A stretch of DNA of 10,568 bases from Alcaligenaceae bacterium. GTDB taxonomy: Bacteria; Pseudomonadota; Gammaproteobacteria; Burkholderiales; Burkholderiaceae_B. The stretch lies in NCBI GenBank assembly GCA_012512545.1, contig JAAZDZ010000548.1, positions 1 to 10,568 on the forward strand. Reading direction: 5' to 3'. Positions 1-5,667 of the stretch are shown here, piece after piece; position 1 is the first letter of the stretch; the number at the start of each line of letters is the position of its first letter. Under the pieces are notes generated by a model. The model did not search any database and was not told where the DNA came from. It saw nothing but the letters and a program-made list of their open reading frames with translations. A program made the position numbers and the translations under genes.

Positions 1-54
1 CTATATATGTAACTAAATATTTTTCACGCACCAGAAAGAAGGCAGCAGGTGTGA

Positions 55-129
55 ATGCCGGTTCGTCCTGCGCAGAAAAAACCGAAGGCTCCGGTCAAAG
101 GGCCTTCGGTGTCGCCGTGCAACCGGCAT
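55..129. repeat. Outer inverted repeat nested around the operon terminator
   Basis: Perfect 9-bp arms ATGCCGGTT (55-63) and AACCGGCAT (121-129) flank the terminator hairpin. In the minus-strand transcript the first arm lies just after the CoA-transferase stop codon and the second lies beyond the U-tract. The outer stem can therefore form only in read-through RNA. An 8-bp palindrome, CTGCGCAG (68-75), sits between the two structures. The repeat is seen directly; any role is unknown. Confidence 0.5.
76..110 (-). terminator. Rho-independent terminator of the Bug-MaoC-CaiB operon
   Basis: On the minus strand a perfect 9-bp stem (ACCGAAGGC at 102-110, GCCTTCGGT at 81-89) with a 12-nt loop is followed at once by a run of six U (76-81, the first shared with the stem end). 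It begins 22 nt after the CoA-transferase stop codon, so it marks the end of the three-gene operon. Nothing recognisable lies in the AT-rich stretch 1-54 to its left. Confidence 0.88.
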
Positions 130-132
130 GGC

Positions 133-1332
133 TCAGACGCCAGAGTGCTGTTCAACCACGCCTTCTGTAATCAGGGTTTCGATTTCGGCTTCACTGTAGC
201 CTGCTTGCAGGAGGATTTCGCGAGAATGCTGCCCCAGTACGGGCGGGGGCAGCTTGGCATCGCGAGGCTGATTGTTCAGGGTGACCGGGTAGGCGATATG
301 GGGGATTTCGCCCAAGGTCGCATGTTCGCTCTTGACGACGATGTTGCGCGCTTGAACCTGCTCATGGTTCAGGGCGTCGGCCAGTGTGTGGATGGGAGAG
401 ACCGGAACACCTGCGGCCAGCAGCGCTTTCTGCCATTCATCGGTTTTGCGCGTCCGCATTTTTTCAGCAACCAGGTCGCAGGTCGCCTGGAAGTTGGCGA
501 CGCGATCTGCATTAGTGGCGAAACGAGGGTCGTTTTCGTATTCCTGCAGAGCTGCGGTTTCGCAGAATTTTTTCCAGAGGCGGTCGTTGCCCACGCCCAG
601 CATGATGGAGCCATCCTGCGTATCAAACACCTGATAGGGGCATAGCGAGGGGTGCGCGGTGCCCATGCGCGAAGGCACTTTGCCGGATGCCCAGTAGTTG
701 TGGGCCATATAGCCCATATAGCCCATGGCGGTGTCGAGCAGCGATACTTCCACGTAAGCGCCCTGGCCGCTGCGCTGCTTTTCCAGCAGGGCAGCAAGTA
801 TGCCGGACACCGCGTGCATGCCGGTGCCAAGGTCAACCGGTGAGAAACTGACGCGCGCCGGGTCTCCCCCTGCTTGCCCGATACTGCTGATCATGCCGCT
901 GAATGCCTGCAGCATGACATCGTAGCCGGGCTCGGTGCCCAGCGGCCCGTTGCGGCCGTAGCCGGAGATCTCGCAATAGATGATGTCCGGGACGAGGGCC
1001 TTGATGGAATCGTAGTCCACTTCCAGCCGTTTGGCGGTGCCGGAACCAAAACCCTGGATGACGACATCGGCGTCGGCAATGATGCGGCGGAAGGCCCGCT
1101 TGCCCTGGGGGCTTTTCAGGTCCAGGGCAATGCTCTTCTTGTTGTGGTTCACGGCCATGAAGCTGGCGGATTCACCGCCGCGCAAAGGCAGCCATGCGCG
1201 GGTATCGTCGCCCTGCACGGGCGGTTCGACCTTGATCACATCTGCACCCAGGTCGCCCAGGTATTGCGCACACAGGGGGCCGGCCAGCACCTTGCTCAGA
1301 TCAATGATTTTTATCCCATTCAGGGGAGACAT
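133..1332 (-). CDS. CaiB/BaiF-type (family III) CoA-transferase
   Basis: Predicted cytoplasmic enzyme that moves CoA from an acyl-CoA donor to a carboxylic acid, activating the acid for catabolism. The 399-residue length fits family III CoA-transferases. The N-terminus has the typical SPLNGIKIIDLSKVLAGP start and the GADVIKVEPP strand; NHNKKSIALDLK and GYGRNGP follow. Asp167, in SPVDLGTGMHAVSG, aligns with the catalytic aspartate that forms the glutamyl/aspartyl-CoA intermediate in formyl-CoA transferase (Asp169 there). I chose the ATG at 1332 because AGGA lies 6 nt before it; an ATG five codons upstream (1347) has no good ribosome site. It starts 17 nt after the hydratase stop codon, so the two are probably translationally linked. 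Substrate is not identifiable from sequence; itaconate, mesaconate, succinate or another dicarboxylate or aryl acid are options suggested only by the neighbours. Confidence 0.9.
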   Translation of the reverse strand: MSPLNGIKIIDLSKVLAGPLCAQYLGDLGADVIKVEPPVQGDDTRAWLPLRGGESASFMAVNHNKKSIALDLKSPQGKRAFRRIIADADVVIQGFGSGTAKRLEVDYDSIKALVPDIIYCEISGYGRNGPLGTEPGYDVMLQAFSGMISSIGQAGGDPARVSFSPVDLGTGMHAVSGILAALLEKQRSGQGAYVEVSLLDTAMGYMGYMAHNYWASGKVPSRMGTAHPSLCPYQVFDTQDGSIMLGVGNDRLWKKFCETAALQEYENDPRFATNADRVANFQATCDLVAEKMRTRKTDEWQKALLAAGVPVSPIHTLADALNHEQVQARNIVVKSEHATLGEIPHIAYPVTLNNQPRDAKLPPPVLGQHSREILLQAGYSEAEIETLITEGVVEQHSGV

Positions 1333-1349
1333 TGTTTTTCCTGCCATGA

Positions 1350-1811
1350 TTATTGCGGCCGCTTGAGCAGCAGGTATTTCTGCAGGCCGTCCATGACGAT
1401 TTCGCCGCGCTGGTTCTTGATTTCAGAGCGCAGGGTAATCACGCCGGTCGTGTTGCCTGGCTTCAGATCCACGACTTCCAGCGAAGGGTAGAGCGTGTCG
1501 CCCACAAAAACCGGTTTCAGAAAACGGCTGCTTTGCTCGATGAACGCTTTGAGGGAGAGTTCGACCATGTGTGGAAACAATCCTGCGCCGGCCGCGCTTT
1601 GAATCAGCACCTGGAAACCATGGGCCAGCATGTGAGGCATGCCGTGCGCGCGGCAGTATTCCACATCGTAGTGAACCGGGTGGTTGTCGCCACTGGCCAT
1701 CTGGAATGCTGCGAACAGGGCATCCGTCATGGTGCGTGAAGGAATATTGAAGCGTTCGCCTTTTTCAAAGTCTTCAAAGTAGCGTTGTTCGCAGAGCTGA
1801 TGCTGAATCAT
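1350..1811 (-). CDS. MaoC-like (hot-dog fold) enoyl-CoA hydratase/dehydratase
   Basis: A 153-residue single hot-dog-domain protein of the MaoC/(R)-hydratase family, predicted to add or remove water on a CoA thioester in the cytoplasm. The hydratase motif is visible at residues 39-66: ASGDNHPVHYD then HGMPHMLAHG. Asp42 and His47 have the same five-residue spacing as the catalytic Asp/His pair of (R)-specific enoyl-CoA hydratases. The ATG at 1811 is preceded by AGGA 8 nt upstream; the open frame runs back to 1976, but that extension has no family similarity I can see and carries no comparable site. It lies between the Bug receptor gene and the CoA-transferase gene, which suggests it acts on the CoA ester made by the transferase. 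By analogy, itaconate degradation pairs a CaiB enzyme with a MaoC hydratase, but the third enzyme (citramalyl-CoA lyase) is absent here, so that assignment is only a possibility. Confidence 0.88.
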   Translation of the reverse strand: MIQHQLCEQRYFEDFEKGERFNIPSRTMTDALFAAFQMASGDNHPVHYDVEYCRAHGMPHMLAHGFQVLIQSAAGAGLFPHMVELSLKAFIEQSSRFLKPVFVGDTLYPSLEVVDLKPGNTTGVITLRSEIKNQRGEIVMDGLQKYLLLKRPQ

Positions 1812-1874
1812 TGAGTGTGTCCTATGTATGCGGGATGAGATGAGGATAGCGCATGCGGCGCCCGCCTTTGCTTT

Positions 1875-1918
1875 GCTGTCCGGCGCAGGTGCGGTGGCGT
1901 CATGCCGCGCTGGACAGC
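1875..1918 (-). repeat. Intercistronic hairpin between the receptor and hydratase genes
   Basis: The 122-bp gap between the Bug stop codon and the MaoC start holds an inverted repeat with arms 1875-1886 and 1907-1918. Eleven of twelve pairs are Watson-Crick and the remaining one is G-T/A-C depending on the strand; the loop is 20 nt. No U-run follows on either strand, so it is not a standard terminator. Such hairpins after a solute-binding-protein gene often stabilise the upstream part of the mRNA; here that role is inferred from position. Confidence 0.55.
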
Positions 1919-1933
1919 GTCTCTGCAAGGGCG

Positions 1934-2902
1934 TCAGTTGCGTTGCATGTCCGATTCCTTGACTACATCGCGCCATTTGTCGATTTCACCCGCGATGAAA
2001 GCGTCAAGCGCAGCCGGGTCGGGCTTGTCTTCAAGAAGCAGCCCCATGGTGTTGGCCCGCTCCTGCAGTTGTTCGTCGTGCAGGGCGGCTTCAAGCGTGC
2101 TGCGCAGTTTTTCGATGACTTCCGGGTCTGTGCCTGCAGGCACCAGGGCTGCGTTCCAGGTGTACGACTCGTAGCCAGGCAGGGCTTCGGCCACTGCCGG
2201 GGTATCCGGCGTTTGCGGCAGGCGCTCTTTCATGGTGGTGGCGATCAGGCGCACAGTGCCCGACTGCACTTGGGCCAGACCGGTTGGCGCGCTGTCAACC
2301 ATGAAGTCAGCATGGCCGCCGATCACATCCGCCATGGCGGGGGCGCTGCCACGATAGGGTACGTGAGTGGCTTCGAAACCACCGATATGGTTGAGCAAGG
2401 CGCCGCCCAGGTGAGGCGCGCTGCCAATACCTGCGGATGCGTAGTTGACCGTGCCCGAGTTCTTTTTCAGATACTCAAGGAATTCCGGCAGCGTCTTGAC
2501 CGGCACATCGTTATTCACGACCACCACCAAGGGCGCGCGCGCAGCCAGTCCGACGGACGCGAAATCGTTAACCGGGTCGAAGCTCAGGGTGTCATGCAGG
2601 CTGGGGTTAACCGAGTGAGCGACGGTCGAAAGCAGCACGGTATAGCCGTCGGCAGGCGCTTTGGCCACGGTTTCAGTCCCGATCATGGTGCCGGCGCCCG
2701 CGCGGTTCTCGATAATCATGGTGGTGCCAAGCTGCCTGCCCCAGACCTCGGTCAAGGCGCGGGCAAAGGTATCGGTCGGGCCGCCTGCGGCGTAGGGCAC
2801 AACCAGGGTGATGGGCTTTTCGGGATAGGCGGCCAGGGCGGGAGCTGAGGCCAAGAGCGCGATACTGCATGTGGCAAGGCTGAGCCAGCGACGGGAAATC
2901 AT
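1934..2902 (-). CDS. Bug/TctC-family periplasmic solute-binding protein
   Basis: A 322-residue extracytoplasmic receptor of the tripartite tricarboxylate transporter (TTT) type. The N-terminus is a classical Sec signal peptide: basic MISRR, a hydrophobic core, then APALA with likely cleavage after Ala24. The mature start YPEKPITLVVPYAAGGPTD is the hallmark of Bug proteins, and its AGGPTD loop normally contacts a ligand carboxylate. VPYRGSAPAMADVIGG and VRLIATT further along are also family-typical. Start ATG at 2902 has AGGA 8 nt upstream. It is the first gene of the operon, ahead of a hydratase and a CoA-transferase, so it probably binds the acid those enzymes process. No TctA or TctB membrane partner is present; it is an orphan receptor, as is usual in Alcaligenaceae, and must borrow a transporter encoded elsewhere or act as a sensor. 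The ligand cannot be read from the sequence. Confidence 0.92.
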   Translation of the reverse strand: MISRRWLSLATCSIALLASAPALAAYPEKPITLVVPYAAGGPTDTFARALTEVWGRQLGTTMIIENRAGAGTMIGTETVAKAPADGYTVLLSTVAHSVNPSLHDTLSFDPVNDFASVGLAARAPLVVVVNNDVPVKTLPEFLEYLKKNSGTVNYASAGIGSAPHLGGALLNHIGGFEATHVPYRGSAPAMADVIGGHADFMVDSAPTGLAQVQSGTVRLIATTMKERLPQTPDTPAVAEALPGYESYTWNAALVPAGTDPEVIEKLRSTLEAALHDEQLQERANTMGLLLEDKPDPAALDAFIAGEIDKWRDVVKESDMQRN

Positions 2903-2927
2903 GAAATTGTCCTTTTAAAAACTTGAA

Positions 2928-2946
2928 TGTGAATTCAGTGTTCACA
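2928..2946. promoter_or_regulatory. Inverted repeat near the operon start (possible second regulator site)
   Basis: TGTGAA (2928-2933) and TTCACA (2941-2946) are perfect 6-bp arms with a 7-bp spacer. The repeat abuts and partly overlaps the predicted -10 of the Bug operon and spans its start point. Its TGTGA/TCACA core resembles a CRP half-site, but the spacing is N9 rather than N6, so a CRP site is unlikely. The position would suit a LysR activation site or a separate repressor. Confidence 0.4.
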
Positions 2947-2976
2947 CTATAAATTTGCCCTATACCTCAAGTCCAA
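2946..2976 (-). promoter_or_regulatory. Predicted promoter of the Bug-MaoC-CaiB operon
   Basis: Minus strand: -10 TATAGT (2946-2951) and a weak -35 TTGGAC (2971-2976), separated by 19 bp. Non-optimal spacing is compatible with an activator-dependent promoter. The predicted start near 2938 leaves about a 35-nt leader with AGGA before the ATG. The palindrome at 2997-3013 is then centred near -67, where LysR-family proteins usually anchor. Confidence 0.45.
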
Positions 2977-3004
2977 TTGAAAATTTCCCTGTTTAGATTA
3001 GAAT
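2977..3004 (+). promoter_or_regulatory. Predicted promoter of the lysR-type gene
   Basis: Plus strand: -35 TTGAAA (2977-2982), 16-bp spacer, -10 TAGAAT (2999-3004). The -10 lies inside the palindromic LysR box, which would give negative autoregulation. A start near 3011 leaves about a 100-nt leader before the ATG at 3114. Confidence 0.5.
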
Positions 3005-3013
3005 TTTTCTAAT
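2997..3013. promoter_or_regulatory. Palindromic LysR-type operator (T-N11-A box)
   Basis: ATTAGAATTTTTCTAAT has perfect 7-bp arms around a 3-bp centre. T2999 and A3011 form the T-N11-A signature of LysR-family recognition sites. It lies between a divergent LysR gene and the operon it should control, on the regulator's own -10 and at about -67 from the predicted operon start. The sequence is seen; binding by this particular regulator is inferred. Confidence 0.65.
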
Positions 3014-3113
3014 TTGTTGGGTTCTGGCAGCGAGCCGGAACGCAAACCGGTTCCTGTCGGGCGCAGAGGAACTGCGGCCCGGCGACCAGGGTTCTTCACA
3101 AATAGAGTGCTAC

Positions 3114-4028
3114 ATGAGATACGAGTTGACGGATCTGCGCATTTTCATGGCCATTGCCAATGCCAAGAGCTTGACAAATGGCGCGGCGGAAATGCATCTG
3201 ACCGCCCCCACAGCCAGCTATCGGCTGAAGAACCTGGAGGCCGCGCGGGGGGCGTCCCTGTTCAATCGCACGCCCAAAGGCATGACTCTGACCGCAGCAG
3301 GAGAAACGGTGTATCGCTATTGTCAGGTCGTGTTGGCGAATATCGACCAGTTGCATGGTGAAATGGGGCGCTATACAGCCGGGGTGATCGGGCAGATCCG
3401 CGTCTTCGCCAACAGCAGCACCCTCAACCAGCTGCCCGTTCCCCTCAGCCGTTATCTGGCCGCATACCCCAACGTCAATATTGATCTCGAAGAACACCTC
3501 AGCGACGAAACCGTGCGCGCGGTGCAGGAGAACAGGGCGGATATCGGCCTGGTGGCCAGCGTGGTGCATTTGCGGGGGCTGGAATCCATCGTCTATGGGC
3601 ATGAAGAGCTGGTGCTGATGACAATCCCCGGTCATCCGCTTACCCGGCTTGAACGGGTCACAGTCGATGTCGCGCTTCAGTACGATGTGGTGTCGGTGGG
3701 GCGAAACAGCAGCAACTTTCTGTATTTGCAGCAGATCGCCAGCAGCCTGGGCTGCCACATGAATGTGCGCGTCCACGTTCCCAACTTCGCCGCTGCCCTG
3801 CGCTGCGTGCAGCAAGGCGTGGGCATTACCCTGGTGCCCCGCAGCGTGGCGGAAACCGCCGCCAGAGAGCAGCGGGCAGCCATGGTGAGGCTGGATGAAC
3901 CCTGGACTTTACGCCGCCAGATGATTGTGGCCCGTTCCATGTCGGAGCTGCCCGACTACACCAAGGCGTTCATCCAGCACTTGTGCGATTACGCCCAGGA
4001 AATCACGGAAGAGGGGGCAGGCGCATGA
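3114..4028 (+). CDS. LysR-family transcriptional regulator of the divergent operon
   Basis: A 304-residue regulator of the usual LysR length. Residues about 3-62 form the winged helix-turn-helix: LTDLRIFMAIANAKSLTNGAAEMHL, then the recognition-helix segment TAPTASYRLKNLEAARGASLF and the family-typical FNRTPKGMTLTAAGE. A linker helix follows, then a periplasmic-binding-protein-like effector domain from about residue 92 (IGQIRVFANSS) to 290. The ATG at 3114 has only a weak AGAG site 7 nt upstream. Divergence from the Bug-MaoC-CaiB operon and the shared palindrome make it the probable activator of that operon in response to its substrate or a CoA derivative, with repression of its own promoter. 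The effector is unknown. It converges on the transporter gene to the right with 41 bp between stop codons and no visible terminator there. Confidence 0.93.
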   Translation: MRYELTDLRIFMAIANAKSLTNGAAEMHLTAPTASYRLKNLEAARGASLFNRTPKGMTLTAAGETVYRYCQVVLANIDQLHGEMGRYTAGVIGQIRVFANSSTLNQLPVPLSRYLAAYPNVNIDLEEHLSDETVRAVQENRADIGLVASVVHLRGLESIVYGHEELVLMTIPGHPLTRLERVTVDVALQYDVVSVGRNSSNFLYLQQIASSLGCHMNVRVHVPNFAAALRCVQQGVGITLVPRSVAETAAREQRAAMVRLDEPWTLRRQMIVARSMSELPDYTKAFIQHLCDYAQEITEEGAGA

Positions 4029-4069
4029 TGGCGGGCACTTATATTTTCAATGGCAGTGAGAGTCAGTTG

Positions 4070-4981
4070 TCAGGGCAGAGAACTGCTCCAGCTGATCAGC
4101 AAAGGCGATAAAAACAGGAAGAGAAGTGTGGACACAAGAATGGCGCCTGCCGAGATCTGGCCGTAATTCGTGTAGCGGTCTGTATAGAGATAGCTGACAA
4201 CGGCTACCGGCATCAGCATCTGCAGCACGACGACGCTGGCGACTTCGGGCGGCAGGCTCAGGGTGTTGATGATGACAATGCCTGCAACGGCGCCGGCAGC
4301 CAGCCGGATCACGCCCACCATGCTGCCTGTGCGCAGCCCGGTGCGTGACACCGTTGCCAGGGCGTAGCCCAGGCTGATCAGCATCAACGGCACGGTCAGC
4401 GAGCCCACCAGCTGCGCGCTCGACAAAACAGGGGCGGGAACGGAGGCATCCAGCAGCCGCAAGCCCACCGCAAGGATGCTGGCCAGCGCTACGCCATAAG
4501 GCCATTTGCCCTGACGAGTGGTAGAACGATTGGCCAGGCCGAGCAGCCAGACGCCTGCTGTGTGCTGGGCTAATGAAAAGATCGCGAAAATGGTCACGGC
4601 GACTGTCAGCCCGGTTTCGCCAAACGCCAGCAGCGCAACGGGCAGGCCCAGGTTGCCTGCGTTGGGGAACATGGTGGATGGCAGCAAGGCCAGCACCGGC
4701 AGTCGTAAGACATAGAGCAGAACCGCGCCGCACAGGCATGCGACCACCAGGCCCAGCAAGGCCGCATTGAGAATCTGCAGCAATAAGGCGTCGTTGAGCT
4801 GCGTGGTTACCAGGGTGTTGAAGACCAGCGCAGGCGTTGTGATCGACGTGACCAGCAGAGAAATGAATTCGCCCGGGTAGGCAAGTTTCCTGAAACCCCA
4901 GATGGCGCCGATTCCCACGCAGACGAAGACGGGCAATAACAGCGCCAGGATGCTGAGATACTGAGCAAGCCAGCTTGACAT
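4070..4981 (-). CDS. AEC-family (auxin efflux carrier type) membrane transporter
   Basis: A 303-residue inner-membrane protein with about ten hydrophobic segments, matching bacterial AEC carriers in length. The diagnostic FPNAGNLGLPV motif is at residues about 105-115, the broken-helix region of the family, and TPALVFNTL lies near residue 50. Bacterial AEC members include the malonate carrier MdcF and other mono- or dicarboxylate permeases, so transport of a small organic acid is plausible; the substrate is not determinable here. I chose the ATG at 4981, which has AAGG 7 nt upstream; a TTG one codon earlier is closer than ideal to that site. It is not in the operon at left, being convergent with the LysR gene, and is separated from the tRNA operon by a terminator. 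I see no convincing promoter in 4985-5069. A functional link to the acid-CoA locus is possible but only by proximity. Confidence 0.88.
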   Translation of the reverse strand: MSSWLAQYLSILALLLPVFVCVGIGAIWGFRKLAYPGEFISLLVTSITTPALVFNTLVTTQLNDALLLQILNAALLGLVVACLCGAVLLYVLRLPVLALLPSTMFPNAGNLGLPVALLAFGETGLTVAVTIFAIFSLAQHTAGVWLLGLANRSTTRQGKWPYGVALASILAVGLRLLDASVPAPVLSSAQLVGSLTVPLMLISLGYALATVSRTGLRTGSMVGVIRLAAGAVAGIVIINTLSLPPEVASVVVLQMLMPVAVVSYLYTDRYTNYGQISAGAILVSTLLFLFLSPLLISWSSSLP

Positions 4982-5069
4982 CAATAAACCTTCAAACCGG
5001 CAACGCTGCGGTTCTATCAGACGAAAAAAAGCGCCTACAGACGTAAGCGTTTCTTGGGAAACTAAACGG

Positions 5070-5105
5070 AAAAAGCCTGATAACTTTGTGAGCTATCAGG
5101 CTTTT
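5070..5105 (-). terminator. Intrinsic terminator of the tRNA operon
   Basis: Perfect 12-bp inverted repeat AAAAGCCTGATA (5071-5082) / TATCAGGCTTTT (5094-5105) with an 11-nt loop. On the minus strand the stem ends in five U, 8 nt after the tRNA-Asp CCA end. It separates the tRNA operon from the AEC gene. The plus strand also ends in TTTT then GAATTTTTT, so it may work both ways. Confidence 0.9.
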
Positions 5106-5113
5106 GAATTTTT

Positions 5114-5190
5114 TGGCGGAGCGGACGGGGCTCGAACCCGCGACCCCCGGCGTGACAGGCCGGTATTCTAACCAACTGAACTACCGCTCC
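5114..5190 (-). tRNA. tRNA-Asp (anticodon GTC)
   Basis: A 77-nt gene including encoded CCA (5114-5116). The acceptor stem pairs GGAGCGG with CCGCTCC. The D-arm AGTTCAGTTGGTTAGAAT, the anticodon loop CTGTCAC with GTC, and the T-arm GCGGGTTCGAGCCCC are intact. It is the last of three tRNA genes on one transcript, 19 nt after tRNA-Glu. Reads GAC/GAU codons. Confidence 0.97.
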
Positions 5191-5209
5191 GCAGCGGTTG
5201 CCAAATGAA

Positions 5210-5285
5210 TGGCGTCCCCTAGGGGATTCGAACCCCTGTACCCACCGTGAAAGGGTGGTGTCCTAGGCCTCTAGACGAAGGGGAC
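5210..5285 (-). tRNA. tRNA-Glu (anticodon TTC)
   Basis: A 76-nt gene with encoded CCA (5210-5212). The acceptor GTCCCCT pairs with AGGGGAC; the anticodon arm ACCACCCTTTCACGGTGG shows TTC and the T-arm AGGGGTTCGAATCCCCT is intact. Middle gene of the Ala-Glu-Asp cluster, reading GAA/GAG. It could also supply Glu-tRNA for tetrapyrrole synthesis by the C5 pathway used in betaproteobacteria, which is family knowledge and not visible here. Confidence 0.97.
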
Positions 5286-5362
5286 AAGTACAGCAAGAAA
5301 ATAATTATAACATCTAATTTTTTACTTGCAACTGCGCTTTTCAGTGCAGCCTTCGTTAGTGG

Positions 5363-5438
<76 letters not shown>

Positions 5439-5548
5439 GGTACCGTTCACACTTTCAAGCAATTTACAGCTTGTGCTGGCCTTGGGTGTTGCCACCTTTT
5501 TCCTGCGGGCTGTTCGCTGTTTGTTTGTGTGACTAGCGAAGAAATAGA

Positions 5549-5577
5549 ATTATGCACTGTTTATTTTTTTTGTGCAA
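5549..5577 (-). promoter_or_regulatory. Near-consensus sigma-70 promoter for the tRNA operon
   Basis: Minus strand: -35 TTGCAC (5572-5577), exactly 17 bp of spacer containing an A8 tract, -10 CATAAT (5549-5554). The start would be near 5542, giving about a 100-nt 5' leader removed by RNase processing. It is the only strong promoter I see between the tRNA genes and the divergent GGDEF/EAL gene. Confidence 0.75.
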
Positions 5578-5615
5578 GCCAAGGGTATATCCTGCGTGTG
5601 GTTTATGTGTCTTAT

Positions 5616-5629
5616 TTGATAAATATCAA
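5616..5629. promoter_or_regulatory. FNR/ANR-type binding site (TTGAT-N4-ATCAA)
   Basis: TTGATAAATATCAA matches the FNR/ANR consensus at all ten defined positions and is part of a longer 7+7 palindrome (TTTGATA-AA-TATCAAA, 5615-5630). It sits 38 bp upstream of the GGDEF/EAL start codon. Oxygen-sensing FNR/ANR proteins and NO-sensing DNR/NNR relatives bind this motif. No good -10 lies at the class II distance (start would be about 5664), so activation versus repression is undecided. It is also about 80 bp upstream of the predicted tRNA start, on the other side. Confidence 0.65.
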
Positions 5630-5667
5630 ATTTGAAGGGGCAGGGGCTGGCTCATCATCATGGAGTC

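Noticed and set aside
1812..1976. N-terminal extension of the MaoC-like protein
   Set aside because: The frame is open to 1976, but the extra 55 residues show no family similarity, and the ATG at 1811 has a well-placed AGGA and gives the usual start of the domain.
2928..2946. CRP site in the Bug operon leader
   Set aside because: TGTGA and TCACA half-sites are present but nine bases apart instead of six, so the symmetry does not fit CRP.
3096..3815. Open frame of 239 codons on the minus strand across the LysR gene
   Set aside because: It opposes a clear LysR regulator, has low-complexity composition and no plausible ribosome site or domain.
4029..4069. Terminator between the convergent LysR and AEC genes
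   Set aside because: The 41-bp gap shows no convincing stem followed by a U-run on either strand.
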